Source: UBA1205 sp045534635
Lineage (GTDB): Bacteria > Bacteroidota > Bacteroidia > Bacteroidales > WCHB1-69
Direction: 5' to 3'
Assembly: GCA_045534635.1 (NCBI GenBank)
Contig: JAZSKB010000017.1
Location: 1 to 27,415 of the forward strand
DNA: 27,415 nt
The notes under the pieces are model-generated. The model was given only the letters and a program-made list of their open reading frames with translations, had not been told where the DNA came from and ran no database searches. How positions within the stretch are numbered: the first letter of the stretch is position 1; each line of letters starts with the position of its first letter. Positions 16,016-25,055 of the stretch are shown here, piece by piece. The translations under genes and the position numbers were made by a program.

Positions 16016-16807
16016 ATGAGAACAAACAGAATCTTGATGATTATAATCATCTCAGCAGTAACAATGACAGCAAATGCTCAATATTGGAGAACAAGTACTA
16101 TGCCAGGAAATAACACTTATTCCATCGGTACATCAAATTCATTTCCTTTTATTATCAAAACCAACAATCTTGTGCGAATGTTTGTCGGAGCAAATGGCAA
16201 CATCGGACTTAACACTTCTAATCCTTCTCAAATGCTTCATATCGTTGATGGTAACATCATGATAAGTCGCACTGCAGCAAACACTTCAAAAGCTCCAGAA
16301 TCTACTAATGGAAGTTTATTTTTTGGTTCGGATATTAACACAAATATGCCTTTTGGACACTGGGGTATAGAATATTTTGAAGACAATGGAATATCTGGTC
16401 TGAATTTTTGGAAACCTTGGGGCAATAGCACAAATAATTATGGAAACTTCTTTCTTTTCCTACACGATAATGGTAATGTAGGGATAGGAACAAGCAACCC
16501 TCAAGCAAAATTAGCCGTAAATGGTGGTATTTTAGCAAAAAGTGTTAAAGTTAATATCAGTGCTGCTTATTGGCCTGATTTTGTTTTTGATAATGATTAC
16601 AAGTTAATGAATCTTTACGAATTAGAATCTTTTATAAACAAAAACAAACATCTGCCTAATGTTCCTTCGGCAAATGAGGTGGAAAAACAAGGAAATGTGG
16701 ATTTGGGTGAATTGAATACCATTTTGTTACAAAAAGTTGAAGAACTTACTCGATACATTATTGATTTACAAAAACAAATTGACGTACTAAAAAACGGAAA
16801 GGAGTAA
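16016..16807 (+). CDS. Secreted tail-fibre-like protein with C-terminal coiled coil
   Basis: A 263-residue exported protein with a signal peptide (1-21, ending Ala-Asn-Ala-Gln). The body has two repeats of the type Gly-Asn-(Ile/Val)-Gly-(Leu/Ile)-(Asn/Gly)-Thr-Ser-Asn-Pro, near 60-70 and 155-163, which are typical of beta-helical trimeric fibres. Residues about 183-263 are a conserved Bacteroidota tail that resembles the intramolecular-chaperone region of phage tail spikes: Trp-Pro-Asp-Phe-Val-Phe, Lys-His-Leu-Pro-Asn-Val-Pro-Ser and a final coiled coil. No T9SS signature is visible. It probably forms a trimeric surface or secreted fibre. It is the first gene of a four-gene unit, and its exact role is unknown. 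Confidence 0.75.
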   Translation: MRTNRILMIIIISAVTMTANAQYWRTSTMPGNNTYSIGTSNSFPFIIKTNNLVRMFVGANGNIGLNTSNPSQMLHIVDGNIMISRTAANTSKAPESTNGSLFFGSDINTNMPFGHWGIEYFEDNGISGLNFWKPWGNSTNNYGNFFLFLHDNGNVGIGTSNPQAKLAVNGGILAKSVKVNISAAYWPDFVFDNDYKLMNLYELESFINKNKHLPNVPSANEVEKQGNVDLGELNTILLQKVEELTRYIIDLQKQIDVLKNGKE

Positions 16808-16811
16808 AGGT

Positions 16812-17585
16812 ATGAAACGAATAACAATATTATTATTCGTATTAATACCTCTGTTTTGCAATGCTCAAAACAAATGGTTTATTTATTTGCAAGGTGGTCC
16901 TAACCTCTCTTTTATATATACTAAAGATATAAATAACCCTCAAACAAAAGAACCTGCTATTTGGGGAAATGGTTCTGAATATGCTATCCCCGACTACCCT
17001 TGCAATAAATTAAAATTTGGAGGAACTTGTGGAATAGGTGTCAAATACGAAATGCACGAAAATTGGGCTTTAAATATGAGCATAAATTTTTCGCAAAAAG
17101 GGGGGCGTGGACACTTCGATAAATATATATTAACTAATGATTATTACGGATTTCATCCAGGTATTGACTTTGTTGTTGCTCCTCAAAGTAAAAACCCTAT
17201 TGCTATTTATGATATTGATGCCAATATCTATTTTACTTATCAATATTTAACAATTCCTTTGCATTGCCAATGGCAGTTTAAAGGTTTCTTCATTCATGCT
17301 GGTATGTTTTTGGCTGTCCCTTTAAATTGTTTTACTTATTCTTCTTTTTATTTAAAAAGTAAAATATGTAGTCATCATGTAAATTTATCCAATATCGCTA
17401 ATAATTACAAAATAGATTTCGGTATTATTTGTGGGTTAGGATATAAATTTACTATTACTGAAAAGAATTTTATTGTCGCTGAAATAACAAGCAATACAAG
17501 TTTACCAACAGATCCATGGAAATCACTGCCGTTCAAAACCCAATGTTTTGATTTATTATTAAAATATGAAAGGAGATTGAAATGA
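16812..17585 (+). CDS. Outer-membrane beta-barrel protein (PorT/OmpA-barrel type)
   Basis: A 257-residue protein with a signal peptide ending Cys-Asn-Ala-Gln near residue 19, then alternating strands rich in Tyr, Phe and Gly, such as Gly-Gly-Thr-Cys-Gly-Ile-Gly-Val-Lys-Tyr and Leu-Asn-Met-Ser-Ile-Asn-Phe-Ser-Gln-Lys-Gly. This fits an eight-stranded barrel of the outer-membrane beta-barrel families common in Bacteroidota. The start has AGGAG at 16800-16804 and lies four bases after the previous stop. The next gene overlaps its end by four bases. Substrate or partner is unknown; co-transcription with a fibre protein and a T9SS protease suggests a surface assembly role. Confidence 0.7.
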   Translation: MKRITILLFVLIPLFCNAQNKWFIYLQGGPNLSFIYTKDINNPQTKEPAIWGNGSEYAIPDYPCNKLKFGGTCGIGVKYEMHENWALNMSINFSQKGGRGHFDKYILTNDYYGFHPGIDFVVAPQSKNPIAIYDIDANIYFTYQYLTIPLHCQWQFKGFFIHAGMFLAVPLNCFTYSSFYLKSKICSHHVNLSNIANNYKIDFGIICGLGYKFTITEKNFIVAEITSNTSLPTDPWKSLPFKTQCFDLLLKYERRLK

Positions 17586-18235
17586 AAAAGTTTATTTTAG
17601 TTATTTTGATGTTCATTTTGACATTATCTATAGGTATATGCCAAGATAAAAAACAAGAAAAAAATGCTGTTTATTTAAGCGTAGGAGCATTTATGATTTC
17701 TCAAAAAAATGAACCTTTTAAACCAAAAACGGAAATTCGCCCCGCGATAAATATTCAATATAATAGAATTTTATGGAAAGGATTAGGTGTAGGTATTGGC
17801 TATGCTTTTAAAAAAGCCAATCCCAATGCTGGTGTAGACACTTATATCGAACAAACTCATGCTATACTCCTCACTCCCAATTATCGTTTTGATATAAAAC
17901 AATTTAATATAACACCATATTTTGCATTTGGAATTTGTTTTGCTAATTTTACTTTTCCTTTAGGTCCATTTTTTCATCAATCAAATACGGAATCATATAC
18001 TTATTATTACTATTTCAAAACAAAAACACATCCGCGTTTTATGATAAGTCCAGGCATTCGTTTTGGTTATGATATTAATAATTGGACTATTTTTATATCA
18101 TATAACTATGACTATTATCGTTGTAAGATTAATGAACCTCCATGTCCATTCCCAATTCATAGGATAACGTATTGGTATTTCCCAGAAAGTTTTGGTCATC
18201 ATTGTTTTCATATAGGAACAGGAATAAAATTTTAA
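17582..18235 (+). CDS. Second outer-membrane beta-barrel protein
   Basis: A 217-residue protein with a signal peptide (about 1-20, ending Gly-Ile-Cys-Gln) and a strand pattern ending in Gly-Thr-Gly-Ile-Lys-Phe; the final Phe is the usual recognition residue of outer-membrane barrels. It overlaps the previous gene by ATGA and has AGGAG at 17571-17575. It is unusually rich in Tyr and His (for example a Tyr-Thr-Tyr-Tyr-Tyr-Tyr run). It looks like a barrel related in size to its neighbour but without obvious close similarity. Function unknown. Confidence 0.65.
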   Translation: MKKFILVILMFILTLSIGICQDKKQEKNAVYLSVGAFMISQKNEPFKPKTEIRPAINIQYNRILWKGLGVGIGYAFKKANPNAGVDTYIEQTHAILLTPNYRFDIKQFNITPYFAFGICFANFTFPLGPFFHQSNTESYTYYYYFKTKTHPRFMISPGIRFGYDINNWTIFISYNYDYYRCKINEPPCPFPIHRITYWYFPESFGHHCFHIGTGIKF

Positions 18236-18247
18236 AATATTATAAAT

Positions 18248-20710
18248 ATGAAAAAGTTAACATTTTTAATTATGCTATTATCGTGTATTCTTACTAATGC
18301 ACAAGAGGTTGTATATATATATAATGCAGATGGAACAAAAGAATATTTTAAAACTAACAACACGATTAGATATATACAATATAAAGAAAGTGCAAAGAAA
18401 AATATACAAAAATTGTGCTCTAATACACAAAAGATAGATACTATAATGCCAGATATTCTAAAGATAACGCTTAAAGAATCAGACGTAATAAAATTTGACA
18501 AAGAAATATTTTCTTTAGATTCTATTTTCTTTGCAAAAGAGTTAATATATACTAATGATGGTACTATACAATGGTGTTTTAATAATATTCTTCTTCAACC
18601 TAAAGAAGATATTGAAATAGAAAATATCTTAAAAGAATATAAAATCCCATATATATCATATAAGTCTATTGGTTTAGCTGAGAATGAATATCTTCTTGAA
18701 TTATCTGTTTCAGAAGCATTGTATTTCGCCAATTTATTATACGAAACAGGATTATTTAATTATGCTGTCCCCAGCTTTTATAGAGACAATATATTCAAAA
18801 ATCCACTTTATTATTCTCAATGGGGATTAAAAAACACTGGTCAAAATTGTAAACCTACTGGAATTGGTAGAGATATTAATGTTGAACCTGCATGGAGCTT
18901 CAGTACAGGAAAAGGTATTATTGTGGCTGTTGTTGACGATGGTGTACAATTAAACCATCCCGATTTAGCTAATAATCTTTTACAAGGTTATGATGCTTTA
19001 GGACATAATAACAATGGAAGTTACTCAAATTTTGATAATCATGGAACTTGTTGTGCGGGAATAATTTCCGCAGAGGACAATACAATAGGAATAAAAGGAG
19101 TGGCATTTGAAGCAAAAATTGTTCCTATCAGAATTGGAGCATTTGGACGTATGAATGATACCGCCATAATCAAAGCCTTTGAATATATATATCAAAACAA
19201 TATAGATGTTGTCAGTTGCTCGTGGGGTGGAGGACCAAATTCTCCAACAATAACAAATGCAATAAATGCAGTAGCAACAAATGGACGTGGAGGATTAGGT
19301 TGTCCTATACTTTTTGCCTCTGGAAATAAAGACAGTTCTTCTATTAGCTATCCTGCTTCATTAGCTAACACCATTGCTGTTGGAGCAATGAGTCCATGTG
19401 GTGAGAGAAAAAAACCTAATAGTTGTGATGGAGAATATTGGTGGGGCAGTAATTATGGTTCAGGATTAGACGTTGTTGCTCCTGGTGTTTTAATACCTAC
19501 AACAACGATTAATAATGGTTACAATTTATCTTTTAATGGTACATCATCTGCGTGTCCTCACGCTGCTGGAGTTATGGCTTTGATATTATCAGCAAATCCA
19601 TGTCTTACTGCAACAGAAGCAAGAGAAATACTATGTAGTACTTGTGATAAATTAAGTGGATATTCCTATAATTATAATGAAGAATATGGTTCTTGGAATA
19701 CAGAAGTTGGGTATGGTAAAATAAATGCTTTTAAAGCGGTTACAAAGACAATGAATATTTCTCCTAGAAGTTATACGCTTTCTGGAATATCGGGGTCTCC
19801 ATATAATCTTTCTCGGTGGGTATTACTGCAACAAAGCTGTAATGTATCTTCTGGTACTTATTTGAGGGTTAAAAGATATGAAGTTGTTCGAGATATAACA
19901 TTCCCATATATGGAAAATCCTATTGTTTATGCGGTAGCAAATGGATATTCAGCTGCTAACCCTAATGATGGACAGCCTTTTTGTGGAGTATTAAATTTAA
20001 CTCATACTTCCGCACAATTAAAAACATGGGTTTATTATATTTCTTATAGTATCAACGGACAACAAATAAATACTTATATTCCTACGACCCCACAAAATAT
20101 TCGATTTAATACTACTATTTATGAAATACCTGAAACTAATATCTATATAAATAATAAATCTGTTGTCAATACGGAATATAATCGAAATGCTTTACAAAAT
20201 ATAGAAACAACAAATTTTTCGACACAAGGTTCATCTATAGTAAAGTTAAGAGCAGGAAAAGAGATAATTTTTGGAAACGGAACAGATATATCTCCCAATA
20301 GTTCAGGAAATTTTTATGCATTTATTGAATCTTTTGATATTTGTGAAAACAACAAAGCAACCCCTATTGTAAGTAATCCTTTAGAGAAAGAAAAAAAGAA
20401 TTACACAAACCCAGAAATAGCAAATTCTGTTATCCAACCTATAGAGGAAACATCTTTTGCTACAGAAAATCCTACTTTAAGTATTTATCCTAATCCTACA
20501 AACGGAACTTTTCATATCAAACTTGAAAATACAGAAGAAATTATAACACAAGTATATATAAACAATATGCTTGGAACTGAAATATTTCGTAAAAATAATT
20601 TACAAAATGATGAAAGCATAAATATTGCTACCTTGCCTGCTGGTTTGTATGTAGTGAATGTAATTACTAATAGCGGAAAAATCTATTTCGGTAAATTAGT
20701 GAAACAATAA
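18248..20710 (+). CDS. T9SS-exported subtilisin-family (S8) serine protease
   Basis: An 820-residue secreted peptidase. Domains are: signal peptide 1-19, an N-terminal pro-region of about 180 residues, an S8 catalytic domain about 185-500, a region of unknown function about 510-740, and a T9SS type A sorting domain from about 745 with Ile-Tyr-Pro-Asn-Pro and a terminal Lys-Gln. The catalytic triad is complete: Asp230 in Val-Val-Asp-Asp-Gly, His265 in Asn-His-Gly-Thr and Ser433 in Gly-Thr-Ser-Ser-Ala, with the oxyanion-hole Asn360 in Ala-Ser-Gly-Asn. It starts 12 bases after the second barrel gene and is followed by a strong terminator. Proteolysis of extracellular proteins or maturation of surface proteins is likely. 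Confidence 0.92.
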   Translation: MKKLTFLIMLLSCILTNAQEVVYIYNADGTKEYFKTNNTIRYIQYKESAKKNIQKLCSNTQKIDTIMPDILKITLKESDVIKFDKEIFSLDSIFFAKELIYTNDGTIQWCFNNILLQPKEDIEIENILKEYKIPYISYKSIGLAENEYLLELSVSEALYFANLLYETGLFNYAVPSFYRDNIFKNPLYYSQWGLKNTGQNCKPTGIGRDINVEPAWSFSTGKGIIVAVVDDGVQLNHPDLANNLLQGYDALGHNNNGSYSNFDNHGTCCAGIISAEDNTIGIKGVAFEAKIVPIRIGAFGRMNDTAIIKAFEYIYQNNIDVVSCSWGGGPNSPTITNAINAVATNGRGGLGCPILFASGNKDSSSISYPASLANTIAVGAMSPCGERKKPNSCDGEYWWGSNYGSGLDVVAPGVLIPTTTINNGYNLSFNGTSSACPHAAGVMALILSANPCLTATEAREILCSTCDKLSGYSYNYNEEYGSWNTEVGYGKINAFKAVTKTMNISPRSYTLSGISGSPYNLSRWVLLQQSCNVSSGTYLRVKRYEVVRDITFPYMENPIVYAVANGYSAANPNDGQPFCGVLNLTHTSAQLKTWVYYISYSINGQQINTYIPTTPQNIRFNTTIYEIPETNIYINNKSVVNTEYNRNALQNIETTNFSTQGSSIVKLRAGKEIIFGNGTDISPNSSGNFYAFIESFDICENNKATPIVSNPLEKEKKNYTNPEIANSVIQPIEETSFATENPTLSIYPNPTNGTFHIKLENTEEIITQVYINNMLGTEIFRKNNLQNDESINIATLPAGLYVVNVITNSGKIYFGKLVKQ

Positions 20711-20737
20711 TAATTTAGTATAAATATAAAAATATCG

Positions 20738-20773
20738 AATAGCGTTGTTTTATGACAACGCTATTTTTGTTTT
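20738..20773 (+). terminator. Terminator of the surface operon (copy A of a duplicated terminator)
   Basis: AATAGCGTTGT (20738-20748) pairs perfectly with ACAACGCTATT (20755-20765), followed by a T-rich tail. The same hairpin occurs at 21689-21716, and both copies lie directly ahead of a copy of the dispersed repeat. Confidence 0.85.
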
Positions 20774-20780
20774 TTATCTT

Positions 20781-20832
20781 CATTTTCCTGCGAAAATGAT
20801 GCAAATTTTATACTAAAAAATAGTATTTTTGC
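20781..20832 (+). repeat. Dispersed intergenic repeat, copy 2 (short form)
   Basis: This copy carries only the core: the CATTTTC/GAAAATG hairpin with a CTGC loop, GATGCAAATTTTATACTA and an A run one base shorter than in the other copies. It then runs straight into its own promoter box, without the A tract and downstream block of the long form. Confidence 0.75.
20824..20831 (+). promoter_or_regulatory. Promoter -7 box TATTTTTG
   Basis: TATTTTTG followed by CAAC fits TAnnTTTG and abuts repeat copy 2. The implied leader to the 20891 gene is about 50 nt. Confidence 0.5.
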
Positions 20833-20890
20833 AACATTAAATTATCTATTAAAGTAAAAATATTGAATATTAACAATATAATATTTTTTT

Positions 20891-21634
20891 ATGAACACAT
20901 TGATAATTGAAAATTTTATTATTGGAGTATTTTACTTTATCATAGGTGCTTTGGCATATAAGTATCCCAACATGATTGCAGGTTATAACACAACCTCCTC
21001 CAAAGAAAAAGAATATATTAACATTGAATACTATAAATCTAAAATGCGAAAAGGATTTTTTACGATAGGCTCCATTTCTTGTTTGTTAGGTATATTAAGT
21101 TTTTTCTATAAAAATGAAGTCGTAAATATTGTTTTCATAATAACACTTCCTATCCTGCTTTCCGTATGGTTGTTAATCCAATACGAGAAATGCAAAACAA
21201 ATATTTCTACAAAAAAACGAAACCATTGGTTAATCGTATGTATCATCATTTTTAGTATAATTTTTATGACTACAATAAGTATCTTGCTATACAACCACTC
21301 TAATGGCGTAAATATTAAAACTGACGAAAAAACATTGACAATAAAAGGCACTTTTGGAGCCAGTATTGCATATAACGAAATAATCAAAATAGAATTAAAC
21401 AACACCCTCCCTCCCATTCTTTTAAGAACTTGGGGTGCTGCTATAAATAATGATTTACGAGGTAAATTTAAGGTAAAAGGTATTGATAATTGCAGACTAT
21501 ATGTCCGAACCTCGAATCCTCCATTTATAAAAATATGGCGTACCAATGGTGAAATTATCTATATTAATCAAAAAGACAGCATATCCACTCTAAATTTGTA
21601 TCAATTGATACAACAACAAACAACTAAACAATAA
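20891..21634 (+). CDS. DUF3784-type membrane protein with PH-like C-terminal domain
   Basis: A 247-residue inner-membrane protein. The N-terminal part resembles DUF3784, the family near the SdpI immunity proteins: Tyr-Lys-Tyr-Pro-Asn-Met-Ile-Ala-Gly-Tyr-Asn-Thr at about 23-34, and Met-Arg-Lys-Gly-Phe-Phe at 52-57. Membrane helices lie near 5-22, 55-72, 78-97 and 112-133. Residues about 140-240 look like a small soluble bacterial PH-type domain with a Gly-Ala-Ser-Ile-Ala-Tyr turn. It stands alone between two terminator-plus-repeat blocks. Function is unknown; a role in envelope stress or immunity is only a guess from the SdpI link. Confidence 0.7.
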   Translation: MNTLIIENFIIGVFYFIIGALAYKYPNMIAGYNTTSSKEKEYINIEYYKSKMRKGFFTIGSISCLLGILSFFYKNEVVNIVFIITLPILLSVWLLIQYEKCKTNISTKKRNHWLIVCIIIFSIIFMTTISILLYNHSNGVNIKTDEKTLTIKGTFGASIAYNEIIKIELNNTLPPILLRTWGAAINNDLRGKFKVKGIDNCRLYVRTSNPPFIKIWRTNGEIIYINQKDSISTLNLYQLIQQQTTKQ

Positions 21635-21688
21635 ATCTGTGTATATTTTTTACATAAGTTCAACACTTATATATTAAGAAAAATATTG

Positions 21689-21725
21689 AATAGCGTTGTT
21701 TTATGACAACGCTATTTTTGTTTTC
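21689..21725 (+). terminator. Terminator of the DUF3784 gene (copy B of a duplicated terminator)
   Basis: AATAGCGTTGT (21689-21699) pairs with ACAACGCTATT (21706-21716), followed by a T-rich tail. The hairpin and loop are identical to those at 20738-20765. Confidence 0.85.
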
Positions 21726-21926
21726 CTTCCAAAATGATGCAAATGTCATACTAAAAAAACAGATTTTTGGACTCTTTATGATAAAAACACAAAGCGTAAC
21801 TTATTGATTTACATACAAAAAAAAAAAAAAAAACGTTAAAAATGATTTTTATTAAAAAAATTTTTTATAACTTTGCAATGTAATTTAATAATATTTTTAT
21901 GGAAAGTTTGATTATTACAATTGATA
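21721..21926 (+). repeat. Dispersed intergenic repeat, copy 3 (long form)
   Basis: The layout is that of copy 1, with the same TTCCTTCCAAAATG variant of the core, an A tract, the CGTTAAAAATGATTTTTAT block and TAACTTTGCA. It continues into a short frame beginning ATGGAAAGTTTGATTATTAC that is shared with copy 5. Confidence 0.8.
21868..21875 (+). promoter_or_regulatory. Promoter -7 box TAACTTTG within repeat copy 3
   Basis: TAACTTTG matches TAnnTTTG, as in copies 1 and 5. The leader to the receptor gene is about 75 nt and contains the 14-codon frame at 21899-21943. Confidence 0.6.
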
Positions 21927-21955
21927 AAAAAATATTAACTTAACTCCAAATCCCA

Positions 21956-24376
21956 ATGAAAAAGATTTGTTATTTATTACTATTTTTGTTACAATTTTCT
22001 TTGTTGTATTCCCAGCCTATTCGTTATCAGGTATCTGGTTATGTTGTTGACAATCAAAATGGAGAAAGTGTACTCTTTGCAAGAGCCACTATGCTACACC
22101 CTCTCGATAGTACTATGATTTATTCGGCTATTGGAGACGAAAACGGCTACTTTATTTTTAATAAAGTAACTGCTGGCGATTATATTTTACAAATTGACGC
22201 TTCTCATTACAAGACTTATTATGCTCCAATAAATATTAGTACTTCTACAGTTTTGGATACTATACATTTGGAAGTAAATCCCGTAAAGTTGACAGAGGTA
22301 GTAATAAAAGAAAAACGCCCGCTATACGTTGTTGACGGAGAAAAAAATATTTACAATACACAAGAAGACCCAAGAATACAAGTTGGGACGGCTTCCGATG
22401 CTTTGCAATACACTCCAAGCGTGGAAGTTGATATTGAAGGGAATGTTCTTTTGAGAGGTAATGCAAATGTGGAAATTTGGATAAACGACAAACCTACAAA
22501 TTTATATAAAGAGGCTCTTAAACAATATTTAAAAACGCTACCTGCAAATATGATAAAAAAAATTGAAGTAATTACAAACCCGTCTGCCCGTTATTCCACT
22601 TCTGGAAATAGTATCATCAACATTGTTACAACTTCACCAATGCAAAAAAATCAACTATTAACATTTGGTTCTGGAGTAGCCTTATATCCTTATGTAATGC
22701 CTTGGATTTCTTATGTTTTCAACAATCAAAAACTTAGTTTAAACGTTTACGGTGGGTATCATTATTCTAAAGAAACATTTTTTGAAATAAAAAATAACTA
22801 TATTTTTGATAACAATTCTTCTTTATACAATAAAGATTCATCTTTTAATAAAGGTATCCAAAAATATCATTATCCATATCTCGGATTTTATCTACAAATA
22901 AACCTTGATTCCGCTTCTGTATTAACATTTTCCTCTTATGGTCAATATTCTTATAATCCACGAAATTATGAATATCAAACGACTCGTACTGAATATGTTC
23001 TCAATCCCGGAATTTATCATTTTACAGAGATACCAGGATCTACTACAAAAGGCTTTTATACTTCCAATGGTTTCTGGTATCAACGCTATATTTCGCCTCA
23101 AGTACAAAAAATTCAAGTTAGCGGAAATATTGCTGTTAGTGATTTCAATGTTCCAAATAATACTATCCGAATCTACCCCGATTTTCCTTCTTATAATTTC
23201 AACCATTCTTCTTTATGGAAAACAAAATCTTTTACTTCTAATACAAAAGCAGAATACACTTTACTTCGCGATTCTTCAAGAAGAGAATGGACTATTGGGG
23301 TTTCTAATAATTTTATAAATCAAAAAGATATTAGAAATTATACGTTTTGGGATACTACTTCTTTAGATTTTATCCCTGATACTGTCCGCAGTAGGCGATT
23401 TAATCTTCTTACGTCTCTTTCTGATATTTATGTCACTATGTCCCAACAAATTAAACAATGGAAAATAAAAGTTGGGGTAAGATTAGAACATAAATATGTC
23501 AATGCGAATTATCCTAAAAAAGATAGTTATAATTTTCAAAAAAATTATGGGAATGCTGTTCCTTCTTTACATATTTCTTATCAATCCCCTAATTACAAAC
23601 ACGCTTTTAATGCAAGTTATACTTTTAGAGGAATTTTACCTACGGCAGAACAATTAACAACATTTGTTTTATACGATATTGAATATTTCTCTGTAGGAAA
23701 TCCATTCTTAAAACCTTCATATACTCATCAAGTTGAAATCGGTTGGAATTGCTTCATTGAACGTTTTGGCTCTATTGGCATAAATTCTTATTATAAAGGA
23801 AATAAAAACAATATTTCTAAATCAAGCGACGTTATTTTTTCTGATTTCTTCGGACGTATTGTCAATTATTCTCAAGATGTTAACATCGGAAATAGTCGGC
23901 AATTGGGTGGTGAAATAAATATTGCCTATCAGCTTAAAAATTTCTTTATCTGTAGATTTTCTGCTCATCTGTTCGATTATGCTTATCAATACCAACTTCG
24001 ACAAAATGAAGTAATTAAACAAGAACTATTTGCTTATAATTTCAAAATAAATTTTTGGGGTAAATGGAAAATGTTAGAATTTACCCTATCGGGAAATTAC
24101 TCTTCGCCAACGCTTGGACTAATGTCTATTTCAAAACCTTTTATAAGTGTTGATTGTGGGATTAGTGCGGATTTTTTCAAACGGCATTTTTCGATTTATC
24201 TTAATATGAGGGATATTTTCAACACCATAAAATATGGACAAACATCTAATAATCCTTATTATTTATCTGATAATTTATACCAATACAATAGTCGATATTT
24301 AGCCGTTGGAATAATTTTCCGTTTCGGTAAAATGGACTTAGAACATCAAGCAAGAAAAGGTGGTACTTTAAATTAA
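21956..24376 (+). CDS. TonB-dependent receptor, OMP_b-brl_3 type
   Basis: An 806-residue outer-membrane protein. Residues 1-20 are a signal peptide. Residues about 24-107 are a carboxypeptidase-regulatory-like beta-sandwich (Val-Ser-Gly-Tyr-Val-Val-Asp then Gly-Asp-Tyr-Ile-Leu-Gln). Residues about 140-226 are a plug with Leu-Arg-Gly-Asn-Ala-Asn-Val and Ile-Glu-Val-Ile-Thr-Asn-Pro-Ser-Ala-Arg-Tyr. The rest is a long barrel rich in aromatic strands, close to the end of which is Val-Gly-Ile-Ile-Phe-Arg-Phe-Gly. Members of this group import ligands in a TonB-dependent way, but the substrate is unknown. No SusD-like partner follows, which argues against a classic polysaccharide locus. Confidence 0.88.
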   Translation: MKKICYLLLFLLQFSLLYSQPIRYQVSGYVVDNQNGESVLFARATMLHPLDSTMIYSAIGDENGYFIFNKVTAGDYILQIDASHYKTYYAPINISTSTVLDTIHLEVNPVKLTEVVIKEKRPLYVVDGEKNIYNTQEDPRIQVGTASDALQYTPSVEVDIEGNVLLRGNANVEIWINDKPTNLYKEALKQYLKTLPANMIKKIEVITNPSARYSTSGNSIINIVTTSPMQKNQLLTFGSGVALYPYVMPWISYVFNNQKLSLNVYGGYHYSKETFFEIKNNYIFDNNSSLYNKDSSFNKGIQKYHYPYLGFYLQINLDSASVLTFSSYGQYSYNPRNYEYQTTRTEYVLNPGIYHFTEIPGSTTKGFYTSNGFWYQRYISPQVQKIQVSGNIAVSDFNVPNNTIRIYPDFPSYNFNHSSLWKTKSFTSNTKAEYTLLRDSSRREWTIGVSNNFINQKDIRNYTFWDTTSLDFIPDTVRSRRFNLLTSLSDIYVTMSQQIKQWKIKVGVRLEHKYVNANYPKKDSYNFQKNYGNAVPSLHISYQSPNYKHAFNASYTFRGILPTAEQLTTFVLYDIEYFSVGNPFLKPSYTHQVEIGWNCFIERFGSIGINSYYKGNKNNISKSSDVIFSDFFGRIVNYSQDVNIGNSRQLGGEINIAYQLKNFFICRFSAHLFDYAYQYQLRQNEVIKQELFAYNFKINFWGKWKMLEFTLSGNYSSPTLGLMSISKPFISVDCGISADFFKRHFSIYLNMRDIFNTIKYGQTSNNPYYLSDNLYQYNSRYLAVGIIFRFGKMDLEHQARKGGTLN

Positions 24377-24384
24377 CTAATCTT

Positions 24385-24496
24385 CTAAAAAATAACATTA
24401 TGAATACAATTTTGCTTGTTGCTTTAATCATTGCATTTTTGATTCCATTTTCCTGCGAAAATGATGCAAATTTTATACTAAAAAAACAGACTTTTT
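24385..24496 (+). repeat. Dispersed intergenic repeat, copy 4; left outer direct repeat
   Basis: Positions 24385-24486 match 26820-26921 with two mismatches in 102 bases. The shared part begins CTAAAAAATAACATTATGA and runs through the core hairpin to the A run. A 32-codon plus-strand frame (24400-24498) spans it. It lacks the downstream A tract and promoter of the long copies. Confidence 0.85.
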
Positions 24497-24700
24497 GACC
24501 TTACCGACCAAAAATATTTAGAGGAGACCGCAAAAATAATCTCATACAAATTGATACGATGTGTACAAAGCATTCATATTGATAAGATTTCATCATTGAT
24601 ATTCCTATAATTATTTGTCAACCTCTATATGCTCATATTCAAAGCACTAATTTGCCAACGACATAAAAAATTTTTTCTATATGTAACCTCTATATTAAAA

Positions 24701-24913
24701 TTATTTACAAGGCTTTTGCTTATCCCTATTAGCTAAAAACCAAAACCATGACCATAGAGTAATTAAATTAGGACCAGGAATACAATTAAATATTAACAAT
24801 GCACGCTCTGTGTTAGAGTTAGGCACTCTTACGCATTCCTCATGAGTAAGTGGTTCCGAATACATATCACCAATATTTGCTTTAACTTTATAGCAAACAC
24901 TATTTTTATCCAT
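24701..24913 (-). CDS. Possible small protein with Trp-rich hydrophobic tail
   Basis: A 70-codon minus-strand frame with ordinary codon use and a protein-like composition. The first half is polar with three cysteines (7, 27, 43 in the full product). Near residues 50-60 is a hydrophobic Leu-Trp-Ser-Trp-Phe-Trp-Phe-Leu stretch, followed by a basic end. No promoter box or Shine-Dalgarno is visible, and I recognise no family. It lies between the two outer direct repeats, downstream of the ATPase on the same strand. It could be a real small gene, a bacteriocin-like peptide or a remnant. Confidence 0.3.
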   Translation of the reverse strand: MDKNSVCYKVKANIGDMYSEPLTHEECVRVPNSNTERALLIFNCIPGPNLITLWSWFWFLANRDKQKPCK

Positions 24914-24996
24914 AAAAAAATTTACATAAGACTTGTGTTCTTTCGTAACACTTTGGGATGTATTACTTGCTCAGCCGTGAAACTATATCACAAAAC

Positions 24997-25018
24997 CGTG
25001 AATATTTTTCACGTTTTT
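24997..25018 (+). terminator. Possible terminator hairpin
   Basis: CGTGAA (24997-25002) pairs with TTCACG (25008-25013) around a 5-nt loop, followed by TTTTT. The orientation favours plus-strand transcripts, although no plus-strand gene lies just before it. Confidence 0.35.
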
Positions 25019-25055
25019 AAGAGTTGATATTAAATGCTTTAGAGAAATCTATAGA

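Larger units (their letters stand above)
21635..21955. other. Intergenic region upstream of the TonB-dependent receptor
   Basis: The 321 bases consist of the duplicated terminator (21689-21725), repeat copy 3, its promoter and a 14-codon leader frame at 21899-21943. I see nothing else. Confidence 0.6.
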
